Shown here one piece after another: positions 24,130 to 33,237 of a DNA stretch of 43,267 nt. The position numbers and the translations under genes are program-made. The number at the start of each line of letters is the position of its first letter. The first letter of the stretch is position 1. The notes under the pieces were generated by a model. That model saw only the letters and a list, made by a program, of their open reading frames with translations. It was not told the DNA's origin and made no database searches. Origin of the DNA: a virus; the IMG/VR virus record IMGVR_UViG_3300044712_001783, positions 1-43,267 of that record. The stretch is one strand, 5' to 3'.

Positions 24130-27117
24130 ATGCCGCGTCCGCTCACTTCTGATGAACTGATCTTGCTCCGCTCCGATGTGCAGTGGAGCAAATTGTATTT
24201 GGCGATCTTGAAGCCAAATACCATCTACACGGCGCTCTTGAACGGTGTGCCATCGTCGAACGATCGCGTCTCGCAGATCACCTTCGATGGCGCCAGCGGC
24301 ACGCTCAGCGATGTGAAGCCCGGCATGACGCTCTACGTGGGCAGCAGTGCAGGCGCTTTTGATCTGGGCATGTGTCGCATCCGCAAGGCACCGATCGCTG
24401 GCACGTTTTATGTTGGTCTCACCAGTGAGATCACGTGGGCAGATAATTGTTACCTCACCGTGGTGGATGACTTCGACCTGTGGGCAAAGCACGCCACCAT
24501 CAACAGCTCTGCCCTGGCGATGGATGTGGATGTCACCTATAGCAACCAGCACACAGCCTTCAGCCCTGTTCCCGTGTTGGGATCGCACGCAGTTGCCTGG
24601 CTAGATGAAGCCAGCGTGGATGTGGATTTCGATGCGGGCGATTCGTGGGTGATCGGTTCCACCATCTCAGGATATGCCTGGTTCGCTCCGGGATCGAGCG
24701 CATCCAGCGGCATGACCTCCGCCACACCCACGATCACCTACGACACTCCAGGCTGTTACCGTGTCCTGTGCACCGTCACCGCGGCGAATGGAAAGACCAC
24801 CACCGGCGTGCGGCATGTCTTCGTCTACGATCGCACGGACAATCAACCTTCCACGGTCTTCCAGCTCTCGCAGTGCGTGGGCGATTATGACACCGGCGGC
24901 TGGATGTTCGATATGTCCATGCAGGCAGAAGCCAGCCTGAGCGAGATCCGCGATCGATCGTTGGTGGTGCTCTTCGCGGAGGATTGGTATGGGAGCACGC
25001 AGCAATCCATCGGTCCGATCGAGAACCGTGAAAATATCGTGTGTGTGGGGCGCGTGGTGGGGGAGAGCATCCGCTGGGACCGTGAATCGGGTCTTGTCCA
25101 TTTCACAGTGCAGGGCTTCCAGTATTGGTTGAACAAGATCAAGACCTTCCCCGTGGATCTGCTCTTCGCAGCCAACACTCCCACGAGCTGGTCGCAAATG
25201 CCCGCCATGACCGTGGACCGCATTCTCTATCACGTTCTGTACTGGCATTCCACTGCCATTGAAACCATGGATTTCTACCCCACACAAAATACATGCTATG
25301 CGCCTGATGGCAAGACCATGGCATCCACCATCTGGGGGCAGCTCTCCGATATTGCGCTCAGCCGCGTGATGGCTTCACCTGGTGTGGACCGCTTCGGACG
25401 TTTGCATGTGCAGATCGATTCACAGATGGTGCCCGAGGTAGATCGCGATTGGGCAAACGTGATGGATATCACCGACGTGGATTTCAACGAAGCCATCGAG
25501 CTGCAACGTGTCACTGTGCAAGATTGTTCACTGGTGACTCTTTCCACACAGCAGGCAGATATCTCAGGCAAAGTGCAAGTGCTCTATAGCCTTTCGCCTG
25601 GGCACGTCCCACTGCGCTACGGTGAGCCTGAGCAGGCAGACCGCTTGCTGGCAGCCACACAAGCCAAGTCGAATCAATTGGCTGGCTTGTTGCTGGGCTG
25701 GCGCACGAACGAATATCCCGACATCCCGCTAGTCTTTGCCATGAACAATCGGATGCTCGATCTGTATCCACGGCAAATGTGCGGCTTGACCATCGCAGAA
25801 GGCAACACTCCACGCGGCATCGCCTTCGATGGCAACATCATCCCAAGGCGCATGACTATTTTCTTTGATGCAGATTCGGGCTATATGCACTCTGAGCTGA
25901 ACTTTGAAGCGGAGACCTTCGAGCAGATCAATACCAACGGCGATGTGCCCGAAGGATCTGACCTTTCTATTCCACCCATTCCCAACATCAAGATCCCGAA
26001 TCTGCCTCCGCTCGAACCGATCTTCTGGGGTGATGTCTCCTCCGCTCCCAACGGACCCAGCACGGTCATTCTGCTCGATGATGACAAAGGCATTCTCTTC
26101 ACCAAAAACTTTAGCGCTGATGTCTCCGAGATCCTTTGGCAGTTTGCCAACGCTGGCATCGATGCCGATGACATCCCCAACATAGCAGATGTTTGTCTCA
26201 CGCCCTCCGGGTCTGTCTGGGTCTGGGCATATCCCAGCACAAGCAGCTTCTCGCCCACATCGGGCGGCGGCATCTACTATGCTTCTGCCCTGGGAGGCAT
26301 GTTCACAAAAGTTGTTGATTATGACTGGTTCATTTCCAACAGCTACACCATGACCGATAAATTCATCGCCGGGTTTGCGATCAACCCGCAGGTGCCCGAA
26401 GAAGTGGCATTTGTGGCGGGCTGTAATGACTTCGGTCCCTTCACCGCCGATGTGAATTTTTGGATCGGCAACCGCACCGGCTTCACGCGCAAGGCGATCT
26501 GCACCAATGTAAATCGCTTCGCTGGCATGATGCGGTATGCCGCAGGCAAATGGATCTTGCTGGCTGAACAATTCACCTTTATTGGTTTTTGGGATAGTCG
26601 CCTGTGGCGCTTCACTGCGGATGGCAGCGCCGTCGAATATCAGACCGGCATAAGCTCTGGCACCGGAGCCTTAACTCAGCGCCTGTTGATGGCGGGCACG
26701 TCACCGCTTTGGTATTACTTCCGTGTCTTCGGAAATGGATTTTTCATTAGCAACGACAATGGCGACACCATCACCCTCACAGGCGATAACAAAGAGAGCG
26801 GCGGCGATTTTGGATATGCCTGCACCCCCAACGGGCAGACCATCATGGGCGTATGGGACACCGGGCAAAAAGGCATCTCCACCGATTACGGCACCACCTG
26901 GACGGGTCTTCCATCATTGCCACCTGGTGGTTCCTATTGCTTCGCTTATGCAGGCGGCTCCGGCTCTAACATCCGTTGGATCGCCGCGCGTGGTGTGGTG
27001 CGCTATAGCAACGATCTTGGCACCAGTTGGTATAACAAGGAAGGCAATTTAGGGTATCTAATTCCTGTGGGCATGAGCATCATCAAAGCCATTGTGCCTG
27101 GCATCTCGTGGAGCTGA
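24130..27117 (+). CDS. Tail hub / tip protein with PKD-like and Asp-box propeller regions, 995 aa
   Basis: Residues 1-140 resemble the entry domain of tail-tip proteins. A PKD/Ig-like unit covers about 158-238 (VDFDAGDSWVIGSTISGYAWF through TVTAANGKTTTGVRHVFVYD, here only in outline). The middle (270-620) has the hub-like pattern of strands. The C-terminal 330 residues contain Asp-box-like repeats such as ISNDNGDTI, ISTDYGTTW and YSNDLGTSW, as in sialidase/BNR beta-propellers. Such propellers bind or cleave surface glycans. It is probably the tip complex with receptor contact. Catalytic residues of a sialidase were not identified. Confidence 0.65.
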   Translation: MPRPLTSDELILLRSDVQWSKLYLAILKPNTIYTALLNGVPSSNDRVSQITFDGASGTLSDVKPGMTLYVGSSAGAFDLGMCRIRKAPIAGTFYVGLTSEITWADNCYLTVVDDFDLWAKHATINSSALAMDVDVTYSNQHTAFSPVPVLGSHAVAWLDEASVDVDFDAGDSWVIGSTISGYAWFAPGSSASSGMTSATPTITYDTPGCYRVLCTVTAANGKTTTGVRHVFVYDRTDNQPSTVFQLSQCVGDYDTGGWMFDMSMQAEASLSEIRDRSLVVLFAEDWYGSTQQSIGPIENRENIVCVGRVVGESIRWDRESGLVHFTVQGFQYWLNKIKTFPVDLLFAANTPTSWSQMPAMTVDRILYHVLYWHSTAIETMDFYPTQNTCYAPDGKTMASTIWGQLSDIALSRVMASPGVDRFGRLHVQIDSQMVPEVDRDWANVMDITDVDFNEAIELQRVTVQDCSLVTLSTQQADISGKVQVLYSLSPGHVPLRYGEPEQADRLLAATQAKSNQLAGLLLGWRTNEYPDIPLVFAMNNRMLDLYPRQMCGLTIAEGNTPRGIAFDGNIIPRRMTIFFDADSGYMHSELNFEAETFEQINTNGDVPEGSDLSIPPIPNIKIPNLPPLEPIFWGDVSSAPNGPSTVILLDDDKGILFTKNFSADVSEILWQFANAGIDADDIPNIADVCLTPSGSVWVWAYPSTSSFSPTSGGGIYYASALGGMFTKVVDYDWFISNSYTMTDKFIAGFAINPQVPEEVAFVAGCNDFGPFTADVNFWIGNRTGFTRKAICTNVNRFAGMMRYAAGKWILLAEQFTFIGFWDSRLWRFTADGSAVEYQTGISSGTGALTQRLLMAGTSPLWYYFRVFGNGFFISNDNGDTITLTGDNKESGGDFGYACTPNGQTIMGVWDTGQKGISTDYGTTWTGLPSLPPGGSYCFAYAGGSGSNIRWIAARGVVRYSNDLGTSWYNKEGNLGYLIPVGMSIIKAIVPGISWS

Positions 27118-27118
27118 T

Positions 27119-28057
27119 ATGAGCAAATTGATCAACTCTCGTTTACGCAAAACGCTGAAGAAGGTCACACAGCCGCAAACCGGCTGGCTGGATGTCTTCC
27201 CGGCGGTGATCGGCAAAGCAGATGGCACCATTCTCACCGGCGTGGATGGCTTGATCTATGCCCGCAATTTTCTGAATGGGCAGGTGCTTACCGTCTATAA
27301 CTTTGTGGCTCCCAATATCGCAGGCTTGCAGGTGGAGATCGGGCGCAAAGTGGAAACGCCAGGACTGTGGCAGGTGAAGGGAGTCCGCGAAACCTACCAG
27401 GTTCCCGCAGGCGGATCGCAATCCAGCGCTTCGCATTCTCACGATAACCTGTTCATCTCGCGTGATCGTTTCATGCCTTTTTTGGTTTTCCCGCTCGACG
27501 GCACGGGCTTCATGGTGCAGGTCTATGGCGATGTGATTGTTAAGGAAGATGGTTCCTTTGGCTCGATCGCGTCCCAGCAATTGGATCTCTCTTCTCACGT
27601 GCCTGCGACCGGAGCTTTGTACGCGCTCATCGAAGCGGATGAAGATGGCGTGCTCTACGTCACCGAGGGCACACCCGTGGATGCCAAGGAACTTCTCACG
27701 CTGGGTGATATCCCATCCATCACCGCAGGCAGAAAACCTTCCTGTGCTGTGCGCTTATATGCAGGGCAGGCGCAGCTCTATCGCGATCCGGCATCCATCA
27801 ACGATTTTATTGACCTGCGTTCGATCACCAGCACGAACAGCCCGATCAGTGTTTTGGATGATCTGAACGATGTCACCATAGTCAGTCCAAGTGATGGTCA
27901 ATTGCTGCGCTACCACGCTGCCACATCGCAGTGGAAGAATGTGAATGCCTCCACGCTGAAATATCGGCAGTTCGTTTGGGCGAGTGATGGTGCAGGCGGT
28001 TGGGAGTTCGTTTCATCCGCAGGTGAACCCGTCTTTAACCTTGAGAATATTCAATAG
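27119..28057 (+). CDS. Baseplate / tail fibre attachment protein, 312 aa
   Basis: ATG 27119 is one base after the hub stop; an earlier in-frame start lies inside the hub gene. N-terminal residues include a strand-rich LLGVDG-like region and a Ser/His-rich linker (GGSQSSASHSHDN). The end (VLDDLNDVTIVSPSDGQLLRYHAATSQWKNV, in outline) is a motif very common in fibre proteins of tailed phages just before trimerisation segments. I infer a fibre-base or upper-fibre component. Next gene starts eight bases later. Confidence 0.55.
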   Translation: MSKLINSRLRKTLKKVTQPQTGWLDVFPAVIGKADGTILTGVDGLIYARNFLNGQVLTVYNFVAPNIAGLQVEIGRKVETPGLWQVKGVRETYQVPAGGSQSSASHSHDNLFISRDRFMPFLVFPLDGTGFMVQVYGDVIVKEDGSFGSIASQQLDLSSHVPATGALYALIEADEDGVLYVTEGTPVDAKELLTLGDIPSITAGRKPSCAVRLYAGQAQLYRDPASINDFIDLRSITSTNSPISVLDDLNDVTIVSPSDGQLLRYHAATSQWKNVNASTLKYRQFVWASDGAGGWEFVSSAGEPVFNLENIQ

Positions 28058-28065
28058 GAGCATGT

Positions 28066-29556
28066 ATGGCAAACATTGAAGACCTTATTATGCGTGACAC
28101 CCGTGCCAATCAGCCAGCAGCGGGAATAGCTGGTAGGTTGTATTTTGTCACGGACGAAAACGTGACCGAGCGCGATAACGGTGCGGCTTGGGAATCGTAT
28201 TCAGGCGACCCAGGCGGCGCTGGCTCAGACACCACGGCAATTCATGTGGATGTGGCTGGCGAAATAAATGGGCTGACCGAAAAGACCACCCCTGTTGGCA
28301 ATGATATTCTGGTCATCGAAGACAGTGAAGATAGCTTTGCCAAAAAATATATAAAGATTTCAAGCCTCCCTAGCAGCGGTGGCGGGGTTAATCCATTGTT
28401 ACCCGTCACCGAAACCATGGACTTGCAGGATCTGTTCGCTGATACGAACGGAACGAATCTCACGTCCCATACAATGGATGCTGGTTCAGGCTGGAGCGCT
28501 GTCACCGGCTCGATCACCGTGCAGGGCAACCAGGCACAGTGCCAGAGCGGCACGAACGATTACCAAACGGTGGGCGCATATCATAATATCAAGTTGGTGT
28601 GCGATATTAAGTGCGGCGAAGCAACTGCAAACTGTGCTCCGTCCATTATCTTTCGTGGCACAGCATCGAATCGCTACCTGTTCGCATACTTCTCTGGCGA
28701 TGGAAATGGCGTGCTGTATTATCGTAATGGTGGCTCGTTCAATCAGATCGGCACCTTCCTCTGGGCGGCTGATACATCCTGGCATACTGTCACGATCACG
28801 GCGATCGGCACGACCATTACGATTCAGATCGATAGTGGCATGGTCTGGACGTTTGCCAATATTACGGTGCAGGCGGGCGGTCTCAATTGTGGCATTCGCG
28901 GGTTCATCAACGGCGGCAACAAGGACATGTTCGATGGCTTCCATGTGTATGGTGATCCCACGGAGGACGACTTCCCCGGCACTCTGTTCCCCAACAATGT
29001 GCTGACCGATAATTTCACCTATGCTGACACCACGCGGCTGAACACCTTTGGCTGGACGGAGGATGTTGGCACCTGGCAGGTGGATACAAACAAAGCCAAG
29101 CAAACATTGACCTCATCCCCAACCAATGGTTATGTTGTGGAACAGGATTTTGGAATTTATGACCTTGCCGTGGAAGTGAAGATCACCACACCCGCTTCAG
29201 GCGGCTCGATCTGCGGCATTCTGTTCCGCAGCCAGGATAAGGACAACTACATCGAAGTGGAATTGAACACGTCCAACGCTCCCACCAAGGGATTTGCCTT
29301 GTGGTACACGAATAATTCTGGCGTCTTTACCGAGATTGCAAGCGCCGATTTCACGCCTGCCACGAGCACCACCTACACCTTCCGAATATGGGCAAAGGGC
29401 AATGTCATCAAGGCGCATCTGGTCGAAGCCAACTTGATCATCCTTGGCTACTGCGACATGTTCCTGAAAGCCACCAGAGCAGGGCTATTCGAAGCCCGAG
29501 ATGGCACACGCATCAACCCCAACCTCTACGATGATTACAAAGTCTACTCTGCCTGA
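28066..29556 (+). CDS. Tail fibre / receptor-binding protein with two lectin-like domains, 496 aa
   Basis: ATG 28066 follows AGGAGC. The N-terminus (MANIEDLIMRDTRANQPAAG, then GRLYFVTDENVTERDNGAAWES) is the usual fibre anchor. Two concanavalin-like beta-sandwich regions (about 125-305 and 315-490) share the arrangement strand-rich core, SIIFRG or GILFRSQDKDNYIEVEL, then WHTVTITAIG or YTFRIWAKGN. These are glucanase/lectin-like folds used for glycan binding. It is the last late gene and is followed by a terminator, as expected for the adhesin. Confidence 0.65.
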   Translation: MANIEDLIMRDTRANQPAAGIAGRLYFVTDENVTERDNGAAWESYSGDPGGAGSDTTAIHVDVAGEINGLTEKTTPVGNDILVIEDSEDSFAKKYIKISSLPSSGGGVNPLLPVTETMDLQDLFADTNGTNLTSHTMDAGSGWSAVTGSITVQGNQAQCQSGTNDYQTVGAYHNIKLVCDIKCGEATANCAPSIIFRGTASNRYLFAYFSGDGNGVLYYRNGGSFNQIGTFLWAADTSWHTVTITAIGTTITIQIDSGMVWTFANITVQAGGLNCGIRGFINGGNKDMFDGFHVYGDPTEDDFPGTLFPNNVLTDNFTYADTTRLNTFGWTEDVGTWQVDTNKAKQTLTSSPTNGYVVEQDFGIYDLAVEVKITTPASGGSICGILFRSQDKDNYIEVELNTSNAPTKGFALWYTNNSGVFTEIASADFTPATSTTYTFRIWAKGNVIKAHLVEANLIILGYCDMFLKATRAGLFEARDGTRINPNLYDDYKVYSA

Positions 29557-29559
29557 AAA

Positions 29560-29589
29560 CAAAAACCCGCTCTCATGAGCGGGTTTTTG
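29560..29589. terminator. Bidirectional intrinsic terminator between late operon and serine recombinase
   Basis: Stem CAAAAACCCGCTC (29560-29572) / GAGCGGGTTTTTG (29577-29589) with a TCAT loop. The A run and T run let it end both the rightward late transcript and the leftward recombinase transcript. The recombinase stop lies inside it. Confidence 0.9.
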
Positions 29590-31213
29590 TCACTGTGACA
29601 ACTGCCGGATAACTGAACAGTTGCCTATAGAGAGGTGCCCCCATGGGGGTGCGATTCATAGGCAACAGCTCCACGGGGGCTGATTCAAAAGGGGGCGAGC
29701 CTGTGAAGGGATAATAATATTCGACCAGGCAAAAGATCTTATCTCCAACACGCTCCGCTCGCACTTTGTGGATCAGTTCCTTCAGGTACTGGCGTTTGTC
29801 TTCGTAGGGGGCTTCTTTGATGCGTTGGATCAAGGTTTTGGAAACGGTGACAATTTGATCGTAGGTGAGACGCGGAACCGCCTGGACAGGAATATCCAGT
29901 TCTTCGAGTTCCTTCTTGATCTCAGCTTGGCGTGCTTCCGCATCCCGCAGGCTTTTGGCGATGGCGGTGCTCAGCCCCATCTCACCGATCGCTGCGGTGT
30001 AATTTGCGATCGCTCTGGCAACGGAGGCGCGTTCGTCGTGCAATTCCTTGCGGCGTTCGGTTCGTCTTGCTTCGCCATGCGTTTGATTTTCGATCGCGAT
30101 CTCCTGAATGGCGGCGATGTTGTCAGGTGCAAGGATATGGTTTTCAATGGTATCGATCACTAGCTCTTCGAGCCTACGGCGGTTGACTCTGCCAGCATCG
30201 CAGCCAGCGTGGCGCTTGGATCGTGAGCAGCGATAACCTTCATCGCGATTTTCGACTTTGTTGCGGATGGTGGTGTTGCCATTCATGGGCGCTTCACAAC
30301 GGGCGCAGATGCAATACCCGCTCAGCAGATAGGCAGAGTTGGTGCGCTTAGGATGGCTTTCTTTGAAAATGGTTTTGGCGTGATCTTCGGAGCGCTTTTG
30401 CACGGCGTTCCAGGTTTCCATATCGATCAACGCTTCGCAGTAATTCTCAACAACAAGATCCCCGAATTCGAGAATACCGATGAACAGTTTATTGCGGAAG
30501 AAGGTGGTGTATGAATTCGTGGAACCGAAGATGCGTGTGGCTTTGTGTATCTCTGCCACCGGTGCTCCACTAGCTTTCATGCTCCATGCTTTGAGCACAC
30601 GCTTGCGCAGCTTCGGATCGGGCACCCAGCGGTGATTGGTGCGGGTTTCGCCTTTGCGCGGATTGATGGTCTTGATCGGTTCCCGCTTAAATCCCCGCGG
30701 CGGTGTGCCTGGCATAGCTCCCTGCATCACCAGCGCCCGCAGACCATCACGCGCATCGATGGCAGTTTGCTCACTGCGCTCTTCATTCGCCATATCGATG
30801 AACATCTCCGCGAAGATGGCAAACTTGCCTTCGGGGATTTGATCGGTGAGCGAATGGATGGTGATGCCATTGCGCCTGAGACGTTGTTTGTAGTACGTGG
30901 AATCTTCGAGATTGCGACCGAAGCGGGAGAAGCTCCACAACAGCAAGCCATGCGGATTGTGTTCCCCGTTATCTGATTCTTTGATCATGCGTAGGAAGTC
31001 TTCACGCCCCGCAGTGGATGTGCCACTCTTGGCTTCATCTTTATAGACGTGGATCAGCTCCAGCTCGTGTAGTTTGCAATAGCTCTCGATCACTTCAAGC
31101 TGCCGGCTGATCGAGCGGTCCTGATTGTCTCCGCCGCTGTCGCGCAGATATGCCCAGACCGTGGAACCGGGCGGAAGTGTGGAAGGAGGAGGAACGTGGT
31201 TTGAAGAAGACAA
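29573..31213 (-). CDS. Large serine recombinase (phage integrase), 546 aa
   Basis: The N-terminal resolvase domain has YLRDSGGDNQ (catalytic S26, R24), then an EIFDM-like AEMFIDMANEERS helix and WSFSRFGRN. The recombinase domain follows (about 165-290), then a zinc ribbon (CICARC at about 317-322 and YRCSRSKRHAGC) and a coiled coil (about 395-460), in the standard order of large serine integrases. They join attP and attB without high-energy cofactors. The start is an unusual TTG (31213-31211) without a clear ribosome site, so the true start is uncertain. The 3' end contains a nested palindrome (29620-29666). Confidence 0.92.
   Translation of the reverse strand: MSSSNHVPPPSTLPPGSTVWAYLRDSGGDNQDRSISRQLEVIESYCKLHELELIHVYKDEAKSGTSTAGREDFLRMIKESDNGEHNPHGLLLWSFSRFGRNLEDSTYYKQRLRRNGITIHSLTDQIPEGKFAIFAEMFIDMANEERSEQTAIDARDGLRALVMQGAMPGTPPRGFKREPIKTINPRKGETRTNHRWVPDPKLRKRVLKAWSMKASGAPVAEIHKATRIFGSTNSYTTFFRNKLFIGILEFGDLVVENYCEALIDMETWNAVQKRSEDHAKTIFKESHPKRTNSAYLLSGYCICARCEAPMNGNTTIRNKVENRDEGYRCSRSKRHAGCDAGRVNRRRLEELVIDTIENHILAPDNIAAIQEIAIENQTHGEARRTERRKELHDERASVARAIANYTAAIGEMGLSTAIAKSLRDAEARQAEIKKELEELDIPVQAVPRLTYDQIVTVSKTLIQRIKEAPYEDKRQYLKELIHKVRAERVGDKIFCLVEYYYPFTGSPPFESAPVELLPMNRTPMGAPLYRQLFSYPAVVTVTKTRS
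29620..29666. repeat. Nested inverted repeat in recombinase 3' end
   Basis: Outer arms GTTGCCTAT (29620-29628) and ATAGGCAAC (29658-29666) enclose an inner perfect palindrome CCCCCATGGGGG (29638-29649). The whole is 47 bp, the size of an att site for serine integrases, but its centre (AT) is symmetric, which argues against a directional crossover site. Other possibilities are an RNA hairpin or a recombinase-binding accessory site. Confidence 0.5.
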
Positions 31214-31256
31214 GATCTTTATTAGATAGGTCTAAAACAAATGAGAAAATAAAAAT

Positions 31257-31742
31257 TTATTTAGGGGGGGCTTTTGGGGATTTGCTCTTTGTCATAAGTG
31301 TATACATAATAAGAATAATGAGCAGTAAAAGATAGAAAGCAGTAAGAACTAAAGATTTATTTAGAAACCAAATAATTCCATTGAGAGTGTCCAAACGTCC
31401 GAGTTGATTATCAGAGATATAAAGCCAGGAACAGAACACCGCCCAAGCGACTAATGAAACCAAAAAAGCAGATCCAGTTGAAATTCTAATTTGCCCTTGT
31501 AATCCCTTTTCAGTGAACTCTGTCCATGTTTTGGCAAATTTTTCTTTACTATTCTCGGTATCATCATCCTCTTTGGCTACTGTAGTTGAATTCGACATCC
31601 AATAATTATTAATTGTTGTTCTAGGTTCAAAGGGCGTGGTCGTTAAATCCGAAGCTAAGTCATCATCTTGAATATCTGATGCTGGTGGAAGGCGAAGTTG
31701 CGTGCCACTAAAACGGTTATGTTTCTTATAACCTTTTGACAT
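31257..31742 (-). CDS. Two-helix membrane protein (partner in AT-rich module), 161 aa
   Basis: I chose the ATG at 31742 (start MSKGYKKHNR), two bases after the upstream gene's stop; an earlier in-frame start lies inside that gene. Residues 1-85 are polar and acidic (DDDTENSKEKF). Two transmembrane helices occupy about 94-113 and 128-150, with a Lys-rich end (KSKSPKAPPK). No known domain. It is coupled to the TIGR04255-like gene and lies in a locally AT-rich stretch, as recently acquired cargo would. A membrane effector of a two-gene exclusion or defence pair is plausible, not shown. Confidence 0.55.
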   Translation of the reverse strand: MSKGYKKHNRFSGTQLRLPPASDIQDDDLASDLTTTPFEPRTTINNYWMSNSTTVAKEDDDTENSKEKFAKTWTEFTEKGLQGQIRISTGSAFLVSLVAWAVFCSWLYISDNQLGRLDTLNGIIWFLNKSLVLTAFYLLLLIILIMYTLMTKSKSPKAPPK

Positions 31743-31744
31743 GC

Positions 31745-32458
31745 CTAACCCTTTATAAGCAAGTCGCGCACTCTTGCGTAACGATCCCAACCTGCTGAAT
31801 ATAATGTCTGGAGAGTTGATATGATTTCTCGACTTGCTAAATTCTTCTTAGGTTTAACAGAATAATCAATATCGTAAAATATACCAACACTTGGGAAACC
31901 CTCCTTCACTGAAAAAAATTCGGGGAATTGCCTAGATGTCATTGGACCAGTCATGGTCTTAAATTCACCAATGGAATCTTTAAAATCTATTGAAACACCA
32001 ACATCAATTAGTTCCGCATCAACGCCTATCGCTGTCTTTGCTTTATCTGGGATGTTGAAGTAACGAGTGGCATATCTGTTTCTAAGACTTTCGAAGGTGC
32101 CAGGGAATGGTGTACAAAATTTATTCCTAACTCCGATGCGTTCGATATAAATCGGATCACCAAAATGTTCTAATGCCATGACGAAGTTGATTAACTTGTT
32201 TGTAAAGTTGTAGAAGTAGTCTTTATTAGGAATGTTTATCAGCATTGCCCCACCATTTCTGTATGCCAAGAACAAAAGCCTCTCTTTATCTTCAGAGAAT
32301 ACATCGAGACGGTTTTCAACAATTTGCCAATGCTCAAGACTCATGTGCTTAGATAGTTTTTCTGCCCATTCCCCTCGATGATCTAGTAGCTTGGCATTTG
32401 GTTTATATCGGATTTCAAAAAGAGATTCGTTATCTAGTGGTTGAATGTTTTTTGCCAT
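31745..32458 (-). CDS. TIGR04255-like protein (AT-rich cargo module), 237 aa
   Basis: The product shows the general layout of the sporadically distributed TIGR04255 family: an opening strand/helix (ESLFEIRYKPNAKLL), IERIGVRNKF in the middle (R-x-G-x-R pattern, about 106-115), and a C-terminal VGIFYDIDYS strand followed by a helical TLQTLYSAGWDRY. The family is patchily distributed in bacteria, and its biochemical function is unknown to me. Gene order (soluble protein then two-TM protein, two-base gap) suggests that the two products act together. Base composition is visibly more AT-rich than in phage structural genes. Confidence 0.45.
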   Translation of the reverse strand: MAKNIQPLDNESLFEIRYKPNAKLLDHRGEWAEKLSKHMSLEHWQIVENRLDVFSEDKERLLFLAYRNGGAMLINIPNKDYFYNFTNKLINFVMALEHFGDPIYIERIGVRNKFCTPFPGTFESLRNRYATRYFNIPDKAKTAIGVDAELIDVGVSIDFKDSIGEFKTMTGPMTSRQFPEFFSVKEGFPSVGIFYDIDYSVKPKKNLASREIISTLQTLYSAGWDRYARVRDLLIKG

Positions 32459-32520
32459 GTATTGTTCCTCATGAAGGCAGCGCTATGTGGTATGTCCGAT
32501 CGCTTTGAACTGTCGTTAAT

Positions 32521-32805
32521 TCATTTGTAACAACCAATATCCTTCATGCGCGTATCGACAGCTTTCATATATCCTTCATCCTGTTTGAAGTTTGGCGTGC
32601 CAGCATCACGCTGGGCATTTGCATTGGCGGTGTCAAATTCTTTTTGCAGTGCGCTGCAATCGGTGAGAGCGAAGATGCGATCATACACTTCCGCATTTCC
32701 ACCATATTCTTTGATGTAGTCTTCGGTAGTGGTGGGGGATGATGAGCCTGCGCAGGCAATGATTGCCAGAGCAAGGATGGTGAACGCGAACAACACTTTA
32801 TTCAT
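32521..32805 (-). CDS. Small secreted lipoprotein, 94 aa
   Basis: A typical lipoprotein signal: MNKVLF, hydrophobic core, lipobox IIAC with Cys18, then a Ser/Thr-rich spacer (AGSSSPTTTEDY). The mature part has two Cys (CSALQ and DIGC), likely disulphide-bonded. Lipoproteins expressed from a lysogeny block commonly alter the cell surface, including superinfection exclusion by blocking DNA injection. No direct homologue recognised. It overlaps the next upstream gene by eight bases and is transcribed away from the repressor in the same leftward unit. Confidence 0.65.
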   Translation of the reverse strand: MNKVLFAFTILALAIIACAGSSSPTTTEDYIKEYGGNAEVYDRIFALTDCSALQKEFDTANANAQRDAGTPNFKQDEGYMKAVDTRMKDIGCYK

Positions 32806-33031
32806 ACGGGTTCTTCAACGCTTTGATAAAGCGATCACATTCATCACGAGCCTCATGCAATGCTTCGAGATAATCCTTAAATTCCTGCCAGCTTGAAAAA
32901 TAGTTTTCTGGCTCGCTTTGATATCGTTCGTTGATCTCGATTGCCAGAGTAAGAGCGGCTCGCTGAGTTTCCAATCGCTCCAGCAAAATACGAGCTTCCA
33001 TTTGTTGTTTGTTTACAACATCTTCGCTCAT
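32798..33031 (-). CDS. Coiled-coil protein, 77 aa
   Basis: Almost entirely helical with heptad spacing (LLERLETQRAALTLAIEI; FKDYLEALHEARDECDRFIKAL), acidic, no membrane segment. It overlaps both neighbours by a few bases, so it is part of the leftward operon from the repressor to the lipoprotein. Function unknown; dimeric adaptor or regulator possible. Confidence 0.5.
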   Translation of the reverse strand: MSEDVVNKQQMEARILLERLETQRAALTLAIEINERYQSEPENYFSSWQEFKDYLEALHEARDECDRFIKALKNPYE

Positions 33032-33237
33032 AGCCAGTGCGCCTTGAAAAGGAAATAGGTCATCTTCACACTCCCGCGCTCATGGATATATCTTAAAAAG
33101 TCTACGATGGTTTTTCTCGACCACCATTTTGCACGGATGTAGATCCATGCCCGTTGCCATGGTTTGAGATGTTTCCAATAAAGGTTAATTTGTTCGAGTC
33201 TTTCTTCGCTTAGATGCTGTTGAAGTGTTTTCGTCAT
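33028..33237 (-). CDS. Small basic protein, 69 aa
   Basis: Start at MTKTLQQHLSEERL (33237) is preferred; an earlier in-frame ATG (33291) would overlap the repressor gene further. The middle is W-rich and basic (WKHLKPWQRAWIYIRAKWW), so binding to nucleic acid or membrane is possible. It overlaps the repressor 3' end by 53 bases in another frame, an overlap that lowers confidence. Confidence 0.4.
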   Translation of the reverse strand: MTKTLQQHLSEERLEQINLYWKHLKPWQRAWIYIRAKWWSRKTIVDFLRYIHERGSVKMTYFLFKAHWL

